A stretch of 64,000 nucleotides of DNA from JAEZHK01 sp040768845 (GTDB lineage Bacteria; Bacillota; Clostridia; Christensenellales; Aristaeellaceae). The stretch is taken from contig JAXGME010000006.1 of assembly GCA_040768845.1 (NCBI GenBank), forward strand, positions 1-64,000, in the 5' to 3' direction. Positions 7,618 through 16,885 of this stretch are shown piece after piece. Below the pieces are notes generated by a model that saw only the letters and a program-made list of their open reading frames with translations, was not told the origin of the DNA and made no database searches. Position 1 is the stretch's first letter, and each line of letters begins with the position of its first letter. A program made the translations under genes and the position numbers.

Positions 7618-10191
7618 ATGCCCGAAAAGCTGGTTCTCGTGGACGGCAACAGCCTGATGTACCGCGCCTACCACGCGCTGCCGCCGCTGGACAACGGCGA
7701 AGGCGTGCCCACCAACGCGGTGTACGGCTTTTTGTCGATGCTTTTGAGGGCGCTTGCGGACGAGAAGCCCGCCTACTGCGCCGTGGCCTTCGACCCCCAC
7801 GGGCCGACCTTCCGGCACGCGGACTACGCCGACTACAAGGGCCACCGGCCGCCCACGCCGGACGACCTGCGCCCCCAGTTTCCCGTGGCGCGGGCGCTGC
7901 TCACCGCCATGGGCATCAAAATTCTGACGGTGGACACCTTCGAAGCCGACGACCTCCTGGGCACGCTGTCCAAAAAGGCCGAGGCGGCCGGGATCGACTC
8001 GGTGCTCATCACCGGCGACCGGGACGCCTTTCAGCTTTCGGGGCCCCACACCGCCATCCTGTACACCAAGCGGGGCATCACCGACACCGTGCGGGTGACC
8101 CCGGAATACATCCGCGAGACCTACGGCGTCGCGCCCGTTCAGCTGATCGACATGAAGGGGCTGATGGGCGACGCCTCCGACAACATTCCGGGGGTGCCCG
8201 GCGTGGGCGAGAAGACCGCCTCAAGGCTCATTGCCCAGTACGGGTCGCTGGAGAAGGTGCTGGAGGCCGCGCCCACGGAACAAAAGGGCAAGCTGCGCGA
8301 GCGGCTGACCGAGTTTGCCGATCAGGCGCGCCTTTCCAAGAAACTGGCGGCCATTGAGCGCGACGTGCCGGTGAACGTGGATTTTGCGGATCTGAAGCTG
8401 GGCTCCTTTGAGGGCGCGGTGCCGGAGCTGGAAGCGTACAAGCTCAAGAGCCTGATCCCGCGCCTTGCGCAGCTCTCCGCGCCGAGGGCGGAAAAGGCCG
8501 CGCCGGAAGCCGAAGCCCGCGCCGCGTGGCGCGACGTCGAACGGGCGGACAGCGCCCGGGCCCTCGCCGCGTGGGCGGCAAAAAACGCCGCGGCGGCGAC
8601 CGCGATCACCTTTGACGGCGCGCTGACCGCCGCCTCCGCCAGCGGCGCGCGCATCAGCGCGCCCACCGGGGGCGATCTGATCAGCGCCGGCCTTGACACG
8701 GGCGAAGCGCTTTCGGCGCTCTCCCCCATCCTGGAATCGCCGGAGGAAAAGATTCTGCCCGACGTAAAGGCGCTGATCCACCTGCTGGAGCCGCTGAAGG
8801 TGGGGCTGAACGGCCCGGCCTTTGACGCGCGCCTGGCCGGGTACGTGCTGGATTCCTCCCGCAAAAAATACGCGCTGGAGGCGCTCATTGCGGACGGCGG
8901 ATACGACGCCCACCCCGCCTCGGCGCTCTTTGAGCTCTCCCGCGACCAAAAGGCGCGGCTGGAGGAGACCGGCATGGCCGGGCTCTACCGCGACATCGAG
9001 CTGCCCCTGTCCCGCACCCTCTACGCCATGGAGCGCGAGGGCTTTCTCGTAGACCGGGAGGAACTGATGCGCCTGGGCGCCATCTATTCCGCGCGCATCG
9101 CGGAGCTGACGGCGCAGATCCACGCCTACGCGGGGTATCCGGTCAACATCAACTCTCCCAAGCAGCTGGGCGAGCTGCTCTTCGAAAAGCTGGGGCTTGC
9201 CGCCGGGCGCAAGACGTCCCGCGGGTACTCCACCGACGCGGAGACGCTGGAAAACCTCTACGACGCCCACCCGGTGGTGCCGCTGATTCTCGAACACCGC
9301 AAGTACCAGAAGCTCAGCGGTACCTACATCGATGCGCTGATGCGCCAGCAGGGGCCCGACGGGCGCATCCACACCCGCTTTGACCAGACCGCCGCCGCCA
9401 CCGGGCGCATTTCGTCGGTGGACCCCAACCTGCAAAACATCCCCGTGCGCAGCGACCTGGGCCGCGAGATCCGCAAGGCCTTCATCGCCCGGCCCGGCTG
9501 GATGCTGGTGGACGCCGACTATTCCCAGATCGAGCTGCGGGTGCTGGCCCACATGTCCGGCGACCCGGTGATGATCGACGCCTTTGAAAAGGGACAGGAC
9601 ATCCACCGCCGCACCGCCGCCGAGGTCTACGGCGTTTCGCTGGATGCGGTCACCCCCGCGATGCGCTCCGCGGCCAAGGCGGTCAACTTCGGCATCGTCT
9701 ACGGCATATCCGACTTCGGCCTGGCGCGCAACATCGGCGTCAGCCGCAGGCAGGCGGCGGAATTTATCGACCGCTACCTCACCCGCTACGCGGGCATCAA
9801 GCGCTTTATGGACGAGTCGGTGGCCCAGGGCAAGCTCCAGGGCTACGTGTCCACCATGTTCGGCCGCAGGCGGTATCTGCCGGAGCTGTCCAGCGCCAAC
9901 TACAACACCCGCTCCTTTGGCGAACGCGCCGCGATGAACAGCCCCATCCAGGGCACCGCGGCGGACATCATCAAGCTGGCCATGGTCGAAGCCCACCGCT
10001 CCCTCGAGCGGGAGGGCCTTGCGGCGAAGCTGATTCTGCAGGTTCACGATGAGCTGATCGTCGAAAGCCCGCCGGAGGAGATTGAGCGCGTCAGCGCGCT
10101 GGTCCGCGCGGCGATGGAGGGCGTGGCGCGCCTTAACGTGCCGCTCAAGGTGGATCTATGCGTTGGGAGGGACTGGAATGCGTGCAAGTAA
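7618..10191 (+). CDS. polA: DNA polymerase I
   Basis: This 857-residue repair and Okazaki-fragment polymerase has an N-terminal 5'-3' exonuclease (about residues 1-290; LVDGNSLMYRAYHAL, ASDNIPGVPGVGEKTA). A middle exonuclease-like domain (about 305-470) follows, then a family A polymerase domain with motif A DADYSQIELRVLAHMSGD, motif B around NFGIVYGISDFGLARN and motif C VHDELIVE. The middle domain lacks the acidic DxE of the proofreading site (ITFDGALTAA stands there), so it probably has no 3'-5' activity, as in many Gram-positive PolA proteins. The start at 7618 follows a strong GGGAGG. The C-terminus overlaps coaE by 14 bases. Confidence 0.97.
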   Translation: MPEKLVLVDGNSLMYRAYHALPPLDNGEGVPTNAVYGFLSMLLRALADEKPAYCAVAFDPHGPTFRHADYADYKGHRPPTPDDLRPQFPVARALLTAMGIKILTVDTFEADDLLGTLSKKAEAAGIDSVLITGDRDAFQLSGPHTAILYTKRGITDTVRVTPEYIRETYGVAPVQLIDMKGLMGDASDNIPGVPGVGEKTASRLIAQYGSLEKVLEAAPTEQKGKLRERLTEFADQARLSKKLAAIERDVPVNVDFADLKLGSFEGAVPELEAYKLKSLIPRLAQLSAPRAEKAAPEAEARAAWRDVERADSARALAAWAAKNAAAATAITFDGALTAASASGARISAPTGGDLISAGLDTGEALSALSPILESPEEKILPDVKALIHLLEPLKVGLNGPAFDARLAGYVLDSSRKKYALEALIADGGYDAHPASALFELSRDQKARLEETGMAGLYRDIELPLSRTLYAMEREGFLVDREELMRLGAIYSARIAELTAQIHAYAGYPVNINSPKQLGELLFEKLGLAAGRKTSRGYSTDAETLENLYDAHPVVPLILEHRKYQKLSGTYIDALMRQQGPDGRIHTRFDQTAAATGRISSVDPNLQNIPVRSDLGREIRKAFIARPGWMLVDADYSQIELRVLAHMSGDPVMIDAFEKGQDIHRRTAAEVYGVSLDAVTPAMRSAAKAVNFGIVYGISDFGLARNIGVSRRQAAEFIDRYLTRYAGIKRFMDESVAQGKLQGYVSTMFGRRRYLPELSSANYNTRSFGERAAMNSPIQGTAADIIKLAMVEAHRSLEREGLAAKLILQVHDELIVESPPEEIERVSALVRAAMEGVARLNVPLKVDLCVGRDWNACK

Positions 10192-10798
10192 TCCTTACGT
10201 GGTCGGCCTGACCGGCGGGGTTTCCACCGGCAAGAGCACCATTCTGGCCGCGCTGAAGGAACTGGGCGCGTTTGTCCTGAGCGCCGACGACGCCTCCCAC
10301 CGGCTGACCGCGCCGGACGGCGAGGCGCTCCCGGCCATCCGCGCGACCTTTGGCGACGGCGTGTTTTCGCCCGATGGCGCGCTTGACCGGCGGGCGCTGG
10401 GCGAAATCGTATTCCACGACGCCGGGAGCCGCCGCGCGCTGGAAGCCATCCTTCACCCCGCGGTGCAGCGCGAAATGCTGCGGGAAATTGCCGGGGCCGC
10501 CGAGGCGGGCACGCCCGCGGTGATCATGGAGGTGCCGCTTTTGTACGAAACGGGCATGGACGCGCTGTGCGACGAGGTGTGGGTGGCGCTTTTGGATGAC
10601 GAAAGCCAGATTCTGCGGCTGATGAACCGCGACCGGCTCACCCGAGACCAGGCGCTGGCCCGCATCCGCAGCCAGATGCCGTTGGAGGAAAAGGCCCGGC
10701 GCGCCGACGTGGTGATCCGCACCGATAAGAGCGCCTCCGACGTGCAAAAGGAAGTGGCGCACCTGTACCGGGATCTTCAAAAGAGGGCTGCCCGATGA
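10178..10798 (+). CDS. coaE: Dephospho-CoA kinase
   Basis: This enzyme phosphorylates the ribose 3'-OH of dephospho-CoA, the last step of coenzyme A synthesis. The 206-residue protein has the P-loop GGVSTGKS near residue 11, the CoaE motif SADDASH near residue 34 and a DRLTRDQALARIRSQ lid region. The start at 10178 is the first Met after GGGAGG and lies inside the last codons of polA; an earlier in-frame start would run further into polA. The polA-coaE pairing is common in Bacillota. Its stop overlaps the next gene as ATGA. Confidence 0.95.
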   Translation: MRASNPYVVGLTGGVSTGKSTILAALKELGAFVLSADDASHRLTAPDGEALPAIRATFGDGVFSPDGALDRRALGEIVFHDAGSRRALEAILHPAVQREMLREIAGAAEAGTPAVIMEVPLLYETGMDALCDEVWVALLDDESQILRLMNRDRLTRDQALARIRSQMPLEEKARRADVVIRTDKSASDVQKEVAHLYRDLQKRAAR

Positions 10799-11421
10799 GA
10801 TCGACGCTGGGATACGCGCCCAGGCGATCGAGGCGCAGGCGGTTAAGGCGCAGGCGCGGCATCCGCCTCATCCTGCCGCTGATCGCGGTGCTCCTGGTGA
10901 TCTCCGTCGCCTACTACGTGTTCTTCTTTCCGAAGGACGTCAAGAAGGTTTCCTACCCCCTGGACTACCGGGACAAGATCGAAGCCTACGCCGCCGAGTA
11001 CCAGCTGGACCCCGCGCGGGTGGCGTCGGTGATCTACTGCGAGTCCTCCTTCCAGCCCGAGGCGGTCAGTTCCGCCGGCGCCCGGGGGCTGATGCAGATC
11101 ATGCCTGAAACCGGCGAATGGATCGCGCTGAAGCTGGACGAGGCCGACGCCTACGCCGACGACGACCTCTTTGATCCGGACACCAACATCCGCTACGGCT
11201 GCTGGTATTTGCAGTACCTGGACGAGCGCTACGACGGCGACCTGACCAAGGCCACCGCCGCCTACCACGCGGGCGGCACCCGCGTGGACGAATGGCTGAC
11301 CGACAAAACCTATTCCTCCGACGGCGTGACGCTGGCCTACATCCCCTACGATTCCACGCGGGAATACGTGGCCCGGGTCAAGACCGCCTACGAGCACTAC
11401 AAGGAGATCTTTAGCGCATGA
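10795..11421 (+). CDS. Lytic transglycosylase, Slt family, membrane anchored
   Basis: This 208-residue protein probably cleaves peptidoglycan between MurNAc and GlcNAc outside the membrane. It has a very basic N-terminus (residues 9-24), one membrane segment (about 25-45) and an SLT domain from about 57. The catalytic glutamate is E83 in the YCESSF motif. The typical GARGLMQIMPETG and AAYHAGG motifs follow. It overlaps coaE by 4 bases and the downstream lipoprotein gene by 4 bases, so it sits in a tightly coupled run. The polA-coaE-slt order is familiar in Clostridia. Confidence 0.92.
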   Translation: MRSTLGYAPRRSRRRRLRRRRGIRLILPLIAVLLVISVAYYVFFFPKDVKKVSYPLDYRDKIEAYAAEYQLDPARVASVIYCESSFQPEAVSSAGARGLMQIMPETGEWIALKLDEADAYADDDLFDPDTNIRYGCWYLQYLDERYDGDLTKATAAYHAGGTRVDEWLTDKTYSSDGVTLAYIPYDSTREYVARVKTAYEHYKEIFSA

Positions 11422-13163
11422 TGCCACAATCTGTCCGGCTGGCCGCCGTGCTCCTCGCCACGCTGCTGCTCGCGGGCTGCGCGGGCGACAGCCGGACCAT
11501 CACGCTCCTGGACGAGGGCGCCACGGCGCCGCCCGAATACAGCCAGGCGGCGGTGGACGAATACGCGGGCGAGGGCGAATACGCGCCGGACAGCGCGATC
11601 GCCCCGGGCGAGGTCATGCCGGCGCCCGCCAGCCAGGAAGCGCTGAAAAACGCCGCGCAGGCGGACTCCGAGACCGGCGGCACGGTCACCGGCAATTACG
11701 CCTCCGCCGATCTGGTGCTGGGGCTCGTGGCGGGGCCCGACGCCGAGATCAACCCGCTGCACGCCAAGTACCGCGACGTGATGACCGTCAACGCTCTGGT
11801 GTACGAATCGCTGGTGGAGCTGGACGAAAACCGGCAGCCGTCGCCACTGCTCGCCGACCGCTGGACGGTGACCGGGAACACCTGGATGTTTACGCTGCGG
11901 AGCACCGTCAGCTTCCACAACGGCGACCGGCTGACCGCCCAGGATGTGGTGGCCAGCTACAACGAGATCATGAAATACCCGGCCAACTACTGGCAGCCGC
12001 TTTTGAGCCAGGCGGTGGACACCATGACCGCCGCGGACGAATCCACCGTGGTGGTCAAGGCCAAGGGCTCCATCGGCTACATGCTGCTCTACGCGATGAC
12101 CTTCCCCGTGGTCTCCAGCGCCACGGTGTCCGCCGCGCAGCCCTTCGGCACCGGGCCCTACTGGTACATCAGCTACAGCTCGGGCTACGCCCTTCGCATC
12201 GAGGAGAACCCGCTTTGGTGGCGGCGCGCCGACACCGCCATCCATTCGCTGGTGGGCGTCATCTGCGCCAACAACAAGGTGGCGATGAGCCTGCTCGAGA
12301 CCGGCGAGATCAACGGGCTGGCCAGCGAATACCCCACCATCGCGCTGAGCCGCCAGCTCAGCGACCGGCAGGCGGTGGAATATTCCGCCAACACCTACGA
12401 GTGCATCGTCCCCAACCTGCGGGATCAGATCCTGGGGGACATTTCGGTGCGCCGGGCGCTGATGTACGCCATTGACCGCACCACCCTGGCCGCCACCGTC
12501 TATGCGGGCCTCGTGCAGGAGAGCGAGGTGCCGGTGGTCCCCGGCTCCTGGATCTACAACGCCCAGGCCACCCGCTTCAACTACAGCCCCGAGCGCGCGC
12601 TGAAGCTTCTCAACGAGGCGGGCTGGACGGATGTGGACGGCGACAACCTGCTGGAAAAGGAGATCGACGGCAGCCTCGTCCCCCTGAAGCTGACCCTCAT
12701 CACCTACGACCGGGGCACCACCTCCACCCGCTCCGAAGCGGCGGATATCCTGGCCTCGCAGCTGCGCCTGGTGGGCTTTGACGTGGGCATCAAGGTGCTC
12801 ACCAGCCGCCAGGTCTATGACAACATGAACAACGGCGATTTCCAGCTGGCCCTGTGCGCCTTCGAGCTCAGCGACATCCCCAACCTCAACTTCCTCGTCG
12901 GAAAGAGCGGCACGTCCAACTACGCGCGCTACGCCAGCGACGACATGGAGGCCCTCCTCCGCGCCGCCTGGAGCGCCGAAACCCAGGAGGATTTGCAGCG
13001 CGAAATGTACAGCCTGCAGATCAAGCTTGTGGAGGATTTGCCGATCCTGGGGCTCTTCTTCCGCACCGGGCTCACGGTTTCCAAAGTTCCGCTGGGGCAG
13101 CTGAAGGCGCCGCGCCAGGGCAACTGCCTGAGGGGGCTGCCCACTTCGTCCAGCATCAGCTAG
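11418..13163 (+). CDS. ABC transporter substrate-binding lipoprotein, family 5 (peptide type)
   Basis: The 581-residue protein has a lipoprotein signal peptide with lipobox LLAG and cysteine 21. An acidic linker (about 30-90) precedes a family 5 binding domain (LVYESLVELDENRQ, FHNGDRLTAQDVVASYNE, GTGPYWYISY, RRALMYAIDR). Such proteins bind oligopeptides, nickel or sugars for an ABC importer. No permease or ATPase gene lies nearby, so it either uses components encoded elsewhere or has another role. Its start overlaps the transglycosylase stop (ATGATG), and only nine bases separate it from the oxidoreductase gene. Its place at the hinge between housekeeping and carbohydrate genes is odd. Confidence 0.9.
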   Translation: MMPQSVRLAAVLLATLLLAGCAGDSRTITLLDEGATAPPEYSQAAVDEYAGEGEYAPDSAIAPGEVMPAPASQEALKNAAQADSETGGTVTGNYASADLVLGLVAGPDAEINPLHAKYRDVMTVNALVYESLVELDENRQPSPLLADRWTVTGNTWMFTLRSTVSFHNGDRLTAQDVVASYNEIMKYPANYWQPLLSQAVDTMTAADESTVVVKAKGSIGYMLLYAMTFPVVSSATVSAAQPFGTGPYWYISYSSGYALRIEENPLWWRRADTAIHSLVGVICANNKVAMSLLETGEINGLASEYPTIALSRQLSDRQAVEYSANTYECIVPNLRDQILGDISVRRALMYAIDRTTLAATVYAGLVQESEVPVVPGSWIYNAQATRFNYSPERALKLLNEAGWTDVDGDNLLEKEIDGSLVPLKLTLITYDRGTTSTRSEAADILASQLRLVGFDVGIKVLTSRQVYDNMNNGDFQLALCAFELSDIPNLNFLVGKSGTSNYARYASDDMEALLRAAWSAETQEDLQREMYSLQIKLVEDLPILGLFFRTGLTVSKVPLGQLKAPRQGNCLRGLPTSSSIS

Positions 13164-13172
13164 GAGGATACC

Positions 13173-14300
13173 ATGCGAGAAATTGGCGTCGGCATCATCG
13201 GATGGGGATTCATGGGGCGCACCCACGCCCACGCGCTCAGGGAAATGCCGCTTTTCTACCCCGGCTGCGGCTTTCGCCCGGTCATCCGGTCGGTGTGCAC
13301 CCGCAGGATCGACGCGGCCCGGGAGGCCGCCCAGGCGCTGGGCGCGGCCCACTTTGCGGACGACTACCGGGAACTGATCGCGCGGGAGGACATTGACGTG
13401 CTGTCCGTCTCCACGCCAAACGCCCTCCACGAGGACATGATCCTGGACGCCCTTCGGGCCGGAAAGCACCTCTACATCGACAAGCCCCTGACCGTGGACG
13501 GCGCCTCCGCCGCCCGGATCGAGGCCGCCGCCCGCGCCTCGGGCAGCATCACCCAGATGGCCTTCAACAACCGCTTCTTCCCCAGCGTGCTGCGGGCAAA
13601 GCAGTTGATCGACGAGGGCCGCATCGGCAACCTGCTCACCTTCTCCGCCCGGTACGACCACTCCGGCTCCATCGATCCAAACCGCCCGGCCGGCTGGAAG
13701 ATGCTGGACAGCGCCGGGGTGCTGCTGGACCTGGGCTCCCACGCGCTGGACATGCTGGCGCATCTGATCGGCTATCCGGAGCGGGTGCTGTGCCGGCTGC
13801 GCACCCTCTACCCGGAGCGGCCCGCGCCCGGCGGCGGCACGGCGGAAAACGTGGCGGACGACCAGGCCGTGATGCTGCTGGAAATGCCCGGCGGCGCGGT
13901 GGGCACCGCCACCGCCTCCAAGATCACCACCGGCGCGGAGGACGAATTGTCCTTTGAAATTTATGGGGACCGGGGCGCGGTCCGCTGGCGGCTGATGGAG
14001 GCCGACTACCTGGAGTTTTACGACAACACCCGCCCGGAGGCGGCGCTGGGCGGCGAACGCGGGTTTACGCGCATCGCCGCCACCGCGCGCTTTCCCGCGC
14101 CGGGCGGCGCGTTTTTGCCGCCCAAGAACCGCGTGGGCTGGGATCGGGCCCACATGCACTGCTACTACCGCTTTCTGGACTGCGTGAACCGGGGCGTCCC
14201 CGCCGACCCGGACCTGTTCGAGGGCGCGAAGCTGCAGTACCTGATGGACGCGATGGTCCGCTCCCATGAGCGCGGCGCGTGGGTGCGCTTTCCGGATTGA
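13173..14300 (+). CDS. Gfo/Idh/MocA family oxidoreductase
   Basis: The 375-residue protein has an N-terminal NAD(P)-binding fold starting GVGIIGWGFMGRTHAHAL, where GxGxxG is varied to GIIGWGFMG. The EDIDVLSVSTPNALH strand and the family motif HLYIDKPLTVD (the EKP-like lysine near residue 98) follow. The substrate domain contains NNRFFPSVLRAKQLID and the DLGSHALDM motif with its histidine. Members oxidise or reduce sugars, inositols or their derivatives. AGGAGG precedes the ATG. The heparinase-like gene downstream and the aldolase after it suggest carbohydrate or uronate catabolism; the exact substrate is not evident. Confidence 0.92.
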   Translation: MREIGVGIIGWGFMGRTHAHALREMPLFYPGCGFRPVIRSVCTRRIDAAREAAQALGAAHFADDYRELIAREDIDVLSVSTPNALHEDMILDALRAGKHLYIDKPLTVDGASAARIEAAARASGSITQMAFNNRFFPSVLRAKQLIDEGRIGNLLTFSARYDHSGSIDPNRPAGWKMLDSAGVLLDLGSHALDMLAHLIGYPERVLCRLRTLYPERPAPGGGTAENVADDQAVMLLEMPGGAVGTATASKITTGAEDELSFEIYGDRGAVRWRLMEADYLEFYDNTRPEAALGGERGFTRIAATARFPAPGGAFLPPKNRVGWDRAHMHCYYRFLDCVNRGVPADPDLFEGAKLQYLMDAMVRSHERGAWVRFPD

Positions 14301-14323
14301 TCCATACCAAAGGAGGGACGGGC

Positions 14324-16048
14324 ATGTTCTCCCTGAGGCAGGAAGACCTGCTCTACAGCCTGCGGCCGGCGGGGCAGGCGCGCATCGCGCCGCCCATGGA
14401 CGACCGGCGCGCCTGGGCGTCCTTTGATCCCGACGCGGCCCAGGCGCTGGTGGCGCTGGCGGATCGGGCGCTGGGCGCGCCGCTTCCGCAACTGACCGCG
14501 GGGGACTACCTGCGCCGCGACGGCGGAGACCCGCCGCCGGGTTACCGCGCCCGTCGGGAGCAGGCGTCGCACCTGATCCTGGCCGCCTGCATTGCCGGCG
14601 ACGACAAATACCTGCCCCGCGCGGCAGACCTGATCTGGATGATTGCCGAGGAGACCGGCTGGGCGGTCTTCCCCCGGCGCGGCGCGCCGCTGCCGGCCTT
14701 CGGCTCGCCGGACATGGACGTTCACGCCGCCCGCACGGCGGAGCTTTTTGCGATGGCCCGGCAGATGGTGGGCGCGCATCTGGACCGGCTGACGCCCCAG
14801 ATCACCGCCCGGATGGAGTACGAGCTGAGGCGGCGCGCCTTTGACCCGATCATCGCCCGGGACGGCGACGACTGGATGCACCTCTCCGGTGACACGCCCC
14901 GGGTCTGCGCCCATCTCATGGCCGCCTGTCTCGCGGCGGAAACGGACGAGGGCGAGCGGCGGTGGCAGGTGCTGCGGCGGCTTTTGAAGGTGCTCGAGGG
15001 CTACCTGCGCACGCTGCTGCCCGACGGCGGCGCCTCCGGCGGCCTGAAGCGCCACGTGGAGGCCGCTTCGGCGCTGGGCGACTGCTTCCACATGCTGTCG
15101 CTGGTCAGTGGCGGCGTGGTGGAGCTGCGGGACGAACCCCAGTTTGTCGACATGGCCATCCTGCCCTGCAAGGCCCACATCGGCGACGGCTGGTTTGTCA
15201 ACCCGGGCGGCGACCCCCGGCCGCGGTTATCGCCCGACGTCCTCTTCCGCCTGGGCGAGGGCGTGCGCTCCGGCTGCCTCTGCGGCCTGGCCGCGTGGCT
15301 CCGGCGGCAAAGCCCCGCCCGGGCGCCGGAGGGCGAGGGGCTGTTTACCCTCCTGATGCACCTCCGGGGCCGGGCCGCGCTTCTGCGGGAGCCCGCGCGG
15401 CTGCCGCTGCCCGGTTCGGTGCTGCTGCCGGACATGGGCGTGGCCATCGCCCGCGGCGGCGACTTCTTTGTGGCGTTGACCGGAGGCGACCGGCGCGGCG
15501 CCTTCTCCCACCGGGACGCGGGCGATCTGACGCTGTACCACCGCGGACAGCCCGTTTTGGTGGACTGCGGCCTGCCGGACGCGAACGCCCACAGCGTGCC
15601 CGCGCTTGAGGGCGTGGAGCAGACCGGCGCACGCCGCGCGCCGGAGCCGCCGGAGCTTCGGAGCGACGGCTACTTTATGCTGACGCTGGGCATCGCTTAC
15701 GCCTACCCGCCCGCCGCGAAGCTCTTCAGCTGGCAGCGCAGTCTGATTCTGACGCCGGGCGAGGACGCGGTGCGCCTCATTGACGCCTTTGACTTCGACC
15801 AGGCGCAGCGGTACGCGACGGAGCGGTTTATCACCCCCTTTGAGCCGGTGCTCGCAGAGGGTCTCGCCACGCTGGGGCCCGTCGGTCTGCGCTTTCCCCC
15901 GGAGCTGATCCCCTCCGTCACCCCCGTCGAGCTTTCCGAGCCGCGCCTGCGCGCGCTGTGGGGCGACAGGCTCTACCGCCTGGAACTGACCGCGCCGGAG
16001 CGCGCGCCCGGCGGGCGGCTGGATTTTACGTTCTTCCCCGCCACCTGA
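14324..16048 (+). CDS. Heparinase II/III family protein
   Basis: Starting at 14324 (AAAGGAGGG eight bases upstream) gives 574 residues without a signal peptide. The first 340 residues are helical, as in the alpha/alpha toroid of heparinase II/III and alginate lyase enzymes, with GDDWMHLSGDTPRVC and FVDMAILPCKAHIGDGWF. The second half is beta-rich and contains GAFSHRDAGDLTLYHRGQ, the hallmark region of the family's C-terminal sandwich with its conserved histidine. Related proteins break uronic-acid polysaccharides by beta-elimination. The lack of a signal suggests action on imported oligosaccharides. The neighbouring oxidoreductase and aldolase fit a short catabolic path, but substrate and activity are unproven. 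Confidence 0.83.
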   Translation: MFSLRQEDLLYSLRPAGQARIAPPMDDRRAWASFDPDAAQALVALADRALGAPLPQLTAGDYLRRDGGDPPPGYRARREQASHLILAACIAGDDKYLPRAADLIWMIAEETGWAVFPRRGAPLPAFGSPDMDVHAARTAELFAMARQMVGAHLDRLTPQITARMEYELRRRAFDPIIARDGDDWMHLSGDTPRVCAHLMAACLAAETDEGERRWQVLRRLLKVLEGYLRTLLPDGGASGGLKRHVEAASALGDCFHMLSLVSGGVVELRDEPQFVDMAILPCKAHIGDGWFVNPGGDPRPRLSPDVLFRLGEGVRSGCLCGLAAWLRRQSPARAPEGEGLFTLLMHLRGRAALLREPARLPLPGSVLLPDMGVAIARGGDFFVALTGGDRRGAFSHRDAGDLTLYHRGQPVLVDCGLPDANAHSVPALEGVEQTGARRAPEPPELRSDGYFMLTLGIAYAYPPAAKLFSWQRSLILTPGEDAVRLIDAFDFDQAQRYATERFITPFEPVLAEGLATLGPVGLRFPPELIPSVTPVELSEPRLRALWGDRLYRLELTAPERAPGGRLDFTFFPAT

Positions 16049-16079
16049 GGCGGACGGAATAGAAAGGAAGTGTCCTCCC

Positions 16080-16796
16080 ATGACCCCGTTCCAAAAGAAG
16101 TATGAGGCGCAGATCGCCGAGCTCGCCAAGGCTTCAAACCGCCTGGCCGAGGTGGGCTTTGTCACCAGCCAGGGCGGAAACCTGTCGCTGCGCGCCGACG
16201 AAAACGTGGTGCTGATCACCCCCACCAAGGTGGCCAAAATCGCCGTCACCTTTGAGGACATCTGCGCCGTGGACATGACCGGAAAGGTGCTCTACGTCAA
16301 GGAGGGCAGAAAGCCCACCGGCGAGTGGCCCTTCCACGTGCGCATCATGAACAAGCGGCCGGACGTCCGCGGCATCGTCCACGCCCACCCGCCCATCCTG
16401 ACCGGCTTCGCCATCGCCGGCGGCGACTGGCTGCAGATGCCCTTTTTGCCGGAACCGGTGATCGAGGTGGGCCCGATGATCATGGTGCCCTACGCCGAAC
16501 CGCTGTCCGATCAGCTGGCGATAAACTTTGACGCGGTGATCGAAAAATCCAACGGCTTTCTGATGGAAAACCACGGCGCCGTGATGGTCAGCCCCGAGGG
16601 CGTGTGGCGCGCCATCGAGTTCCTGGAGATGATGGAGGCCGCGGGCAAGTCCATCCTGGTGGCGAAGATGCTGGGCAACACCAAGACCATCCCCGCCGCC
16701 GACGTCAAAAACCTTGAAAACGTGATCCGTATCCGCAACATGCCCATGCCCGGCCTGCCCGGCGTGGTCAAGAACCTGACGGACATCTTCGTGTAA
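16080..16796 (+). CDS. Class II aldolase/adducin family protein
   Basis: The 238-residue protein resembles L-fuculose-1-phosphate or L-ribulose-5-phosphate aldolase/epimerases. These are zinc enzymes that split or isomerise phosphorylated sugars. The zinc ligands H101 and H103 are in IVHAHPP and H165 in LMENHG, and the catalytic glutamate is E82 in TGEWPFH. The glycine-rich SQGGNLSLR near residue 30 is the phosphate-binding loop. AAAGGAAGTG precedes the start. It is the last gene of the run that begins with polA and ends at a strong bidirectional terminator. Domain 1 of the tandem aldolase at 40522 is a relative. Confidence 0.9.
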   Translation: MTPFQKKYEAQIAELAKASNRLAEVGFVTSQGGNLSLRADENVVLITPTKVAKIAVTFEDICAVDMTGKVLYVKEGRKPTGEWPFHVRIMNKRPDVRGIVHAHPPILTGFAIAGGDWLQMPFLPEPVIEVGPMIMVPYAEPLSDQLAINFDAVIEKSNGFLMENHGAVMVSPEGVWRAIEFLEMMEAAGKSILVAKMLGNTKTIPAADVKNLENVIRIRNMPMPGLPGVVKNLTDIFV

Positions 16797-16810
16797 CGGC
16801 GCGAAGATCC

Positions 16811-16848
16811 GCAAAAAGAGAAGCCCCGCGCGGGGCTTCTCTTTTTGC
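16811..16848. terminator. Bidirectional intrinsic terminator
   Basis: The sequence AAAAAGAGAAGCCCC is mirrored by GGGGCTTCTCTTTTT around a CGCG loop, giving a 15-bp arm with U tracts on both strands. It ends the plus-strand aldolase operon and the minus-strand biotin cluster. Confidence 0.95.
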
Positions 16849-16885
16849 GCCGATCCGCGGCGCTTTATCCTTGGTAAAAACCTCG

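Noticed and set aside
6985..8049. Long form (354 residues) of the small membrane-protein gene
   Set aside because: The upstream half is antisense to polA and would cross the polA promoter; the Met at 7467 has a ribosome site and a membrane segment right after it.
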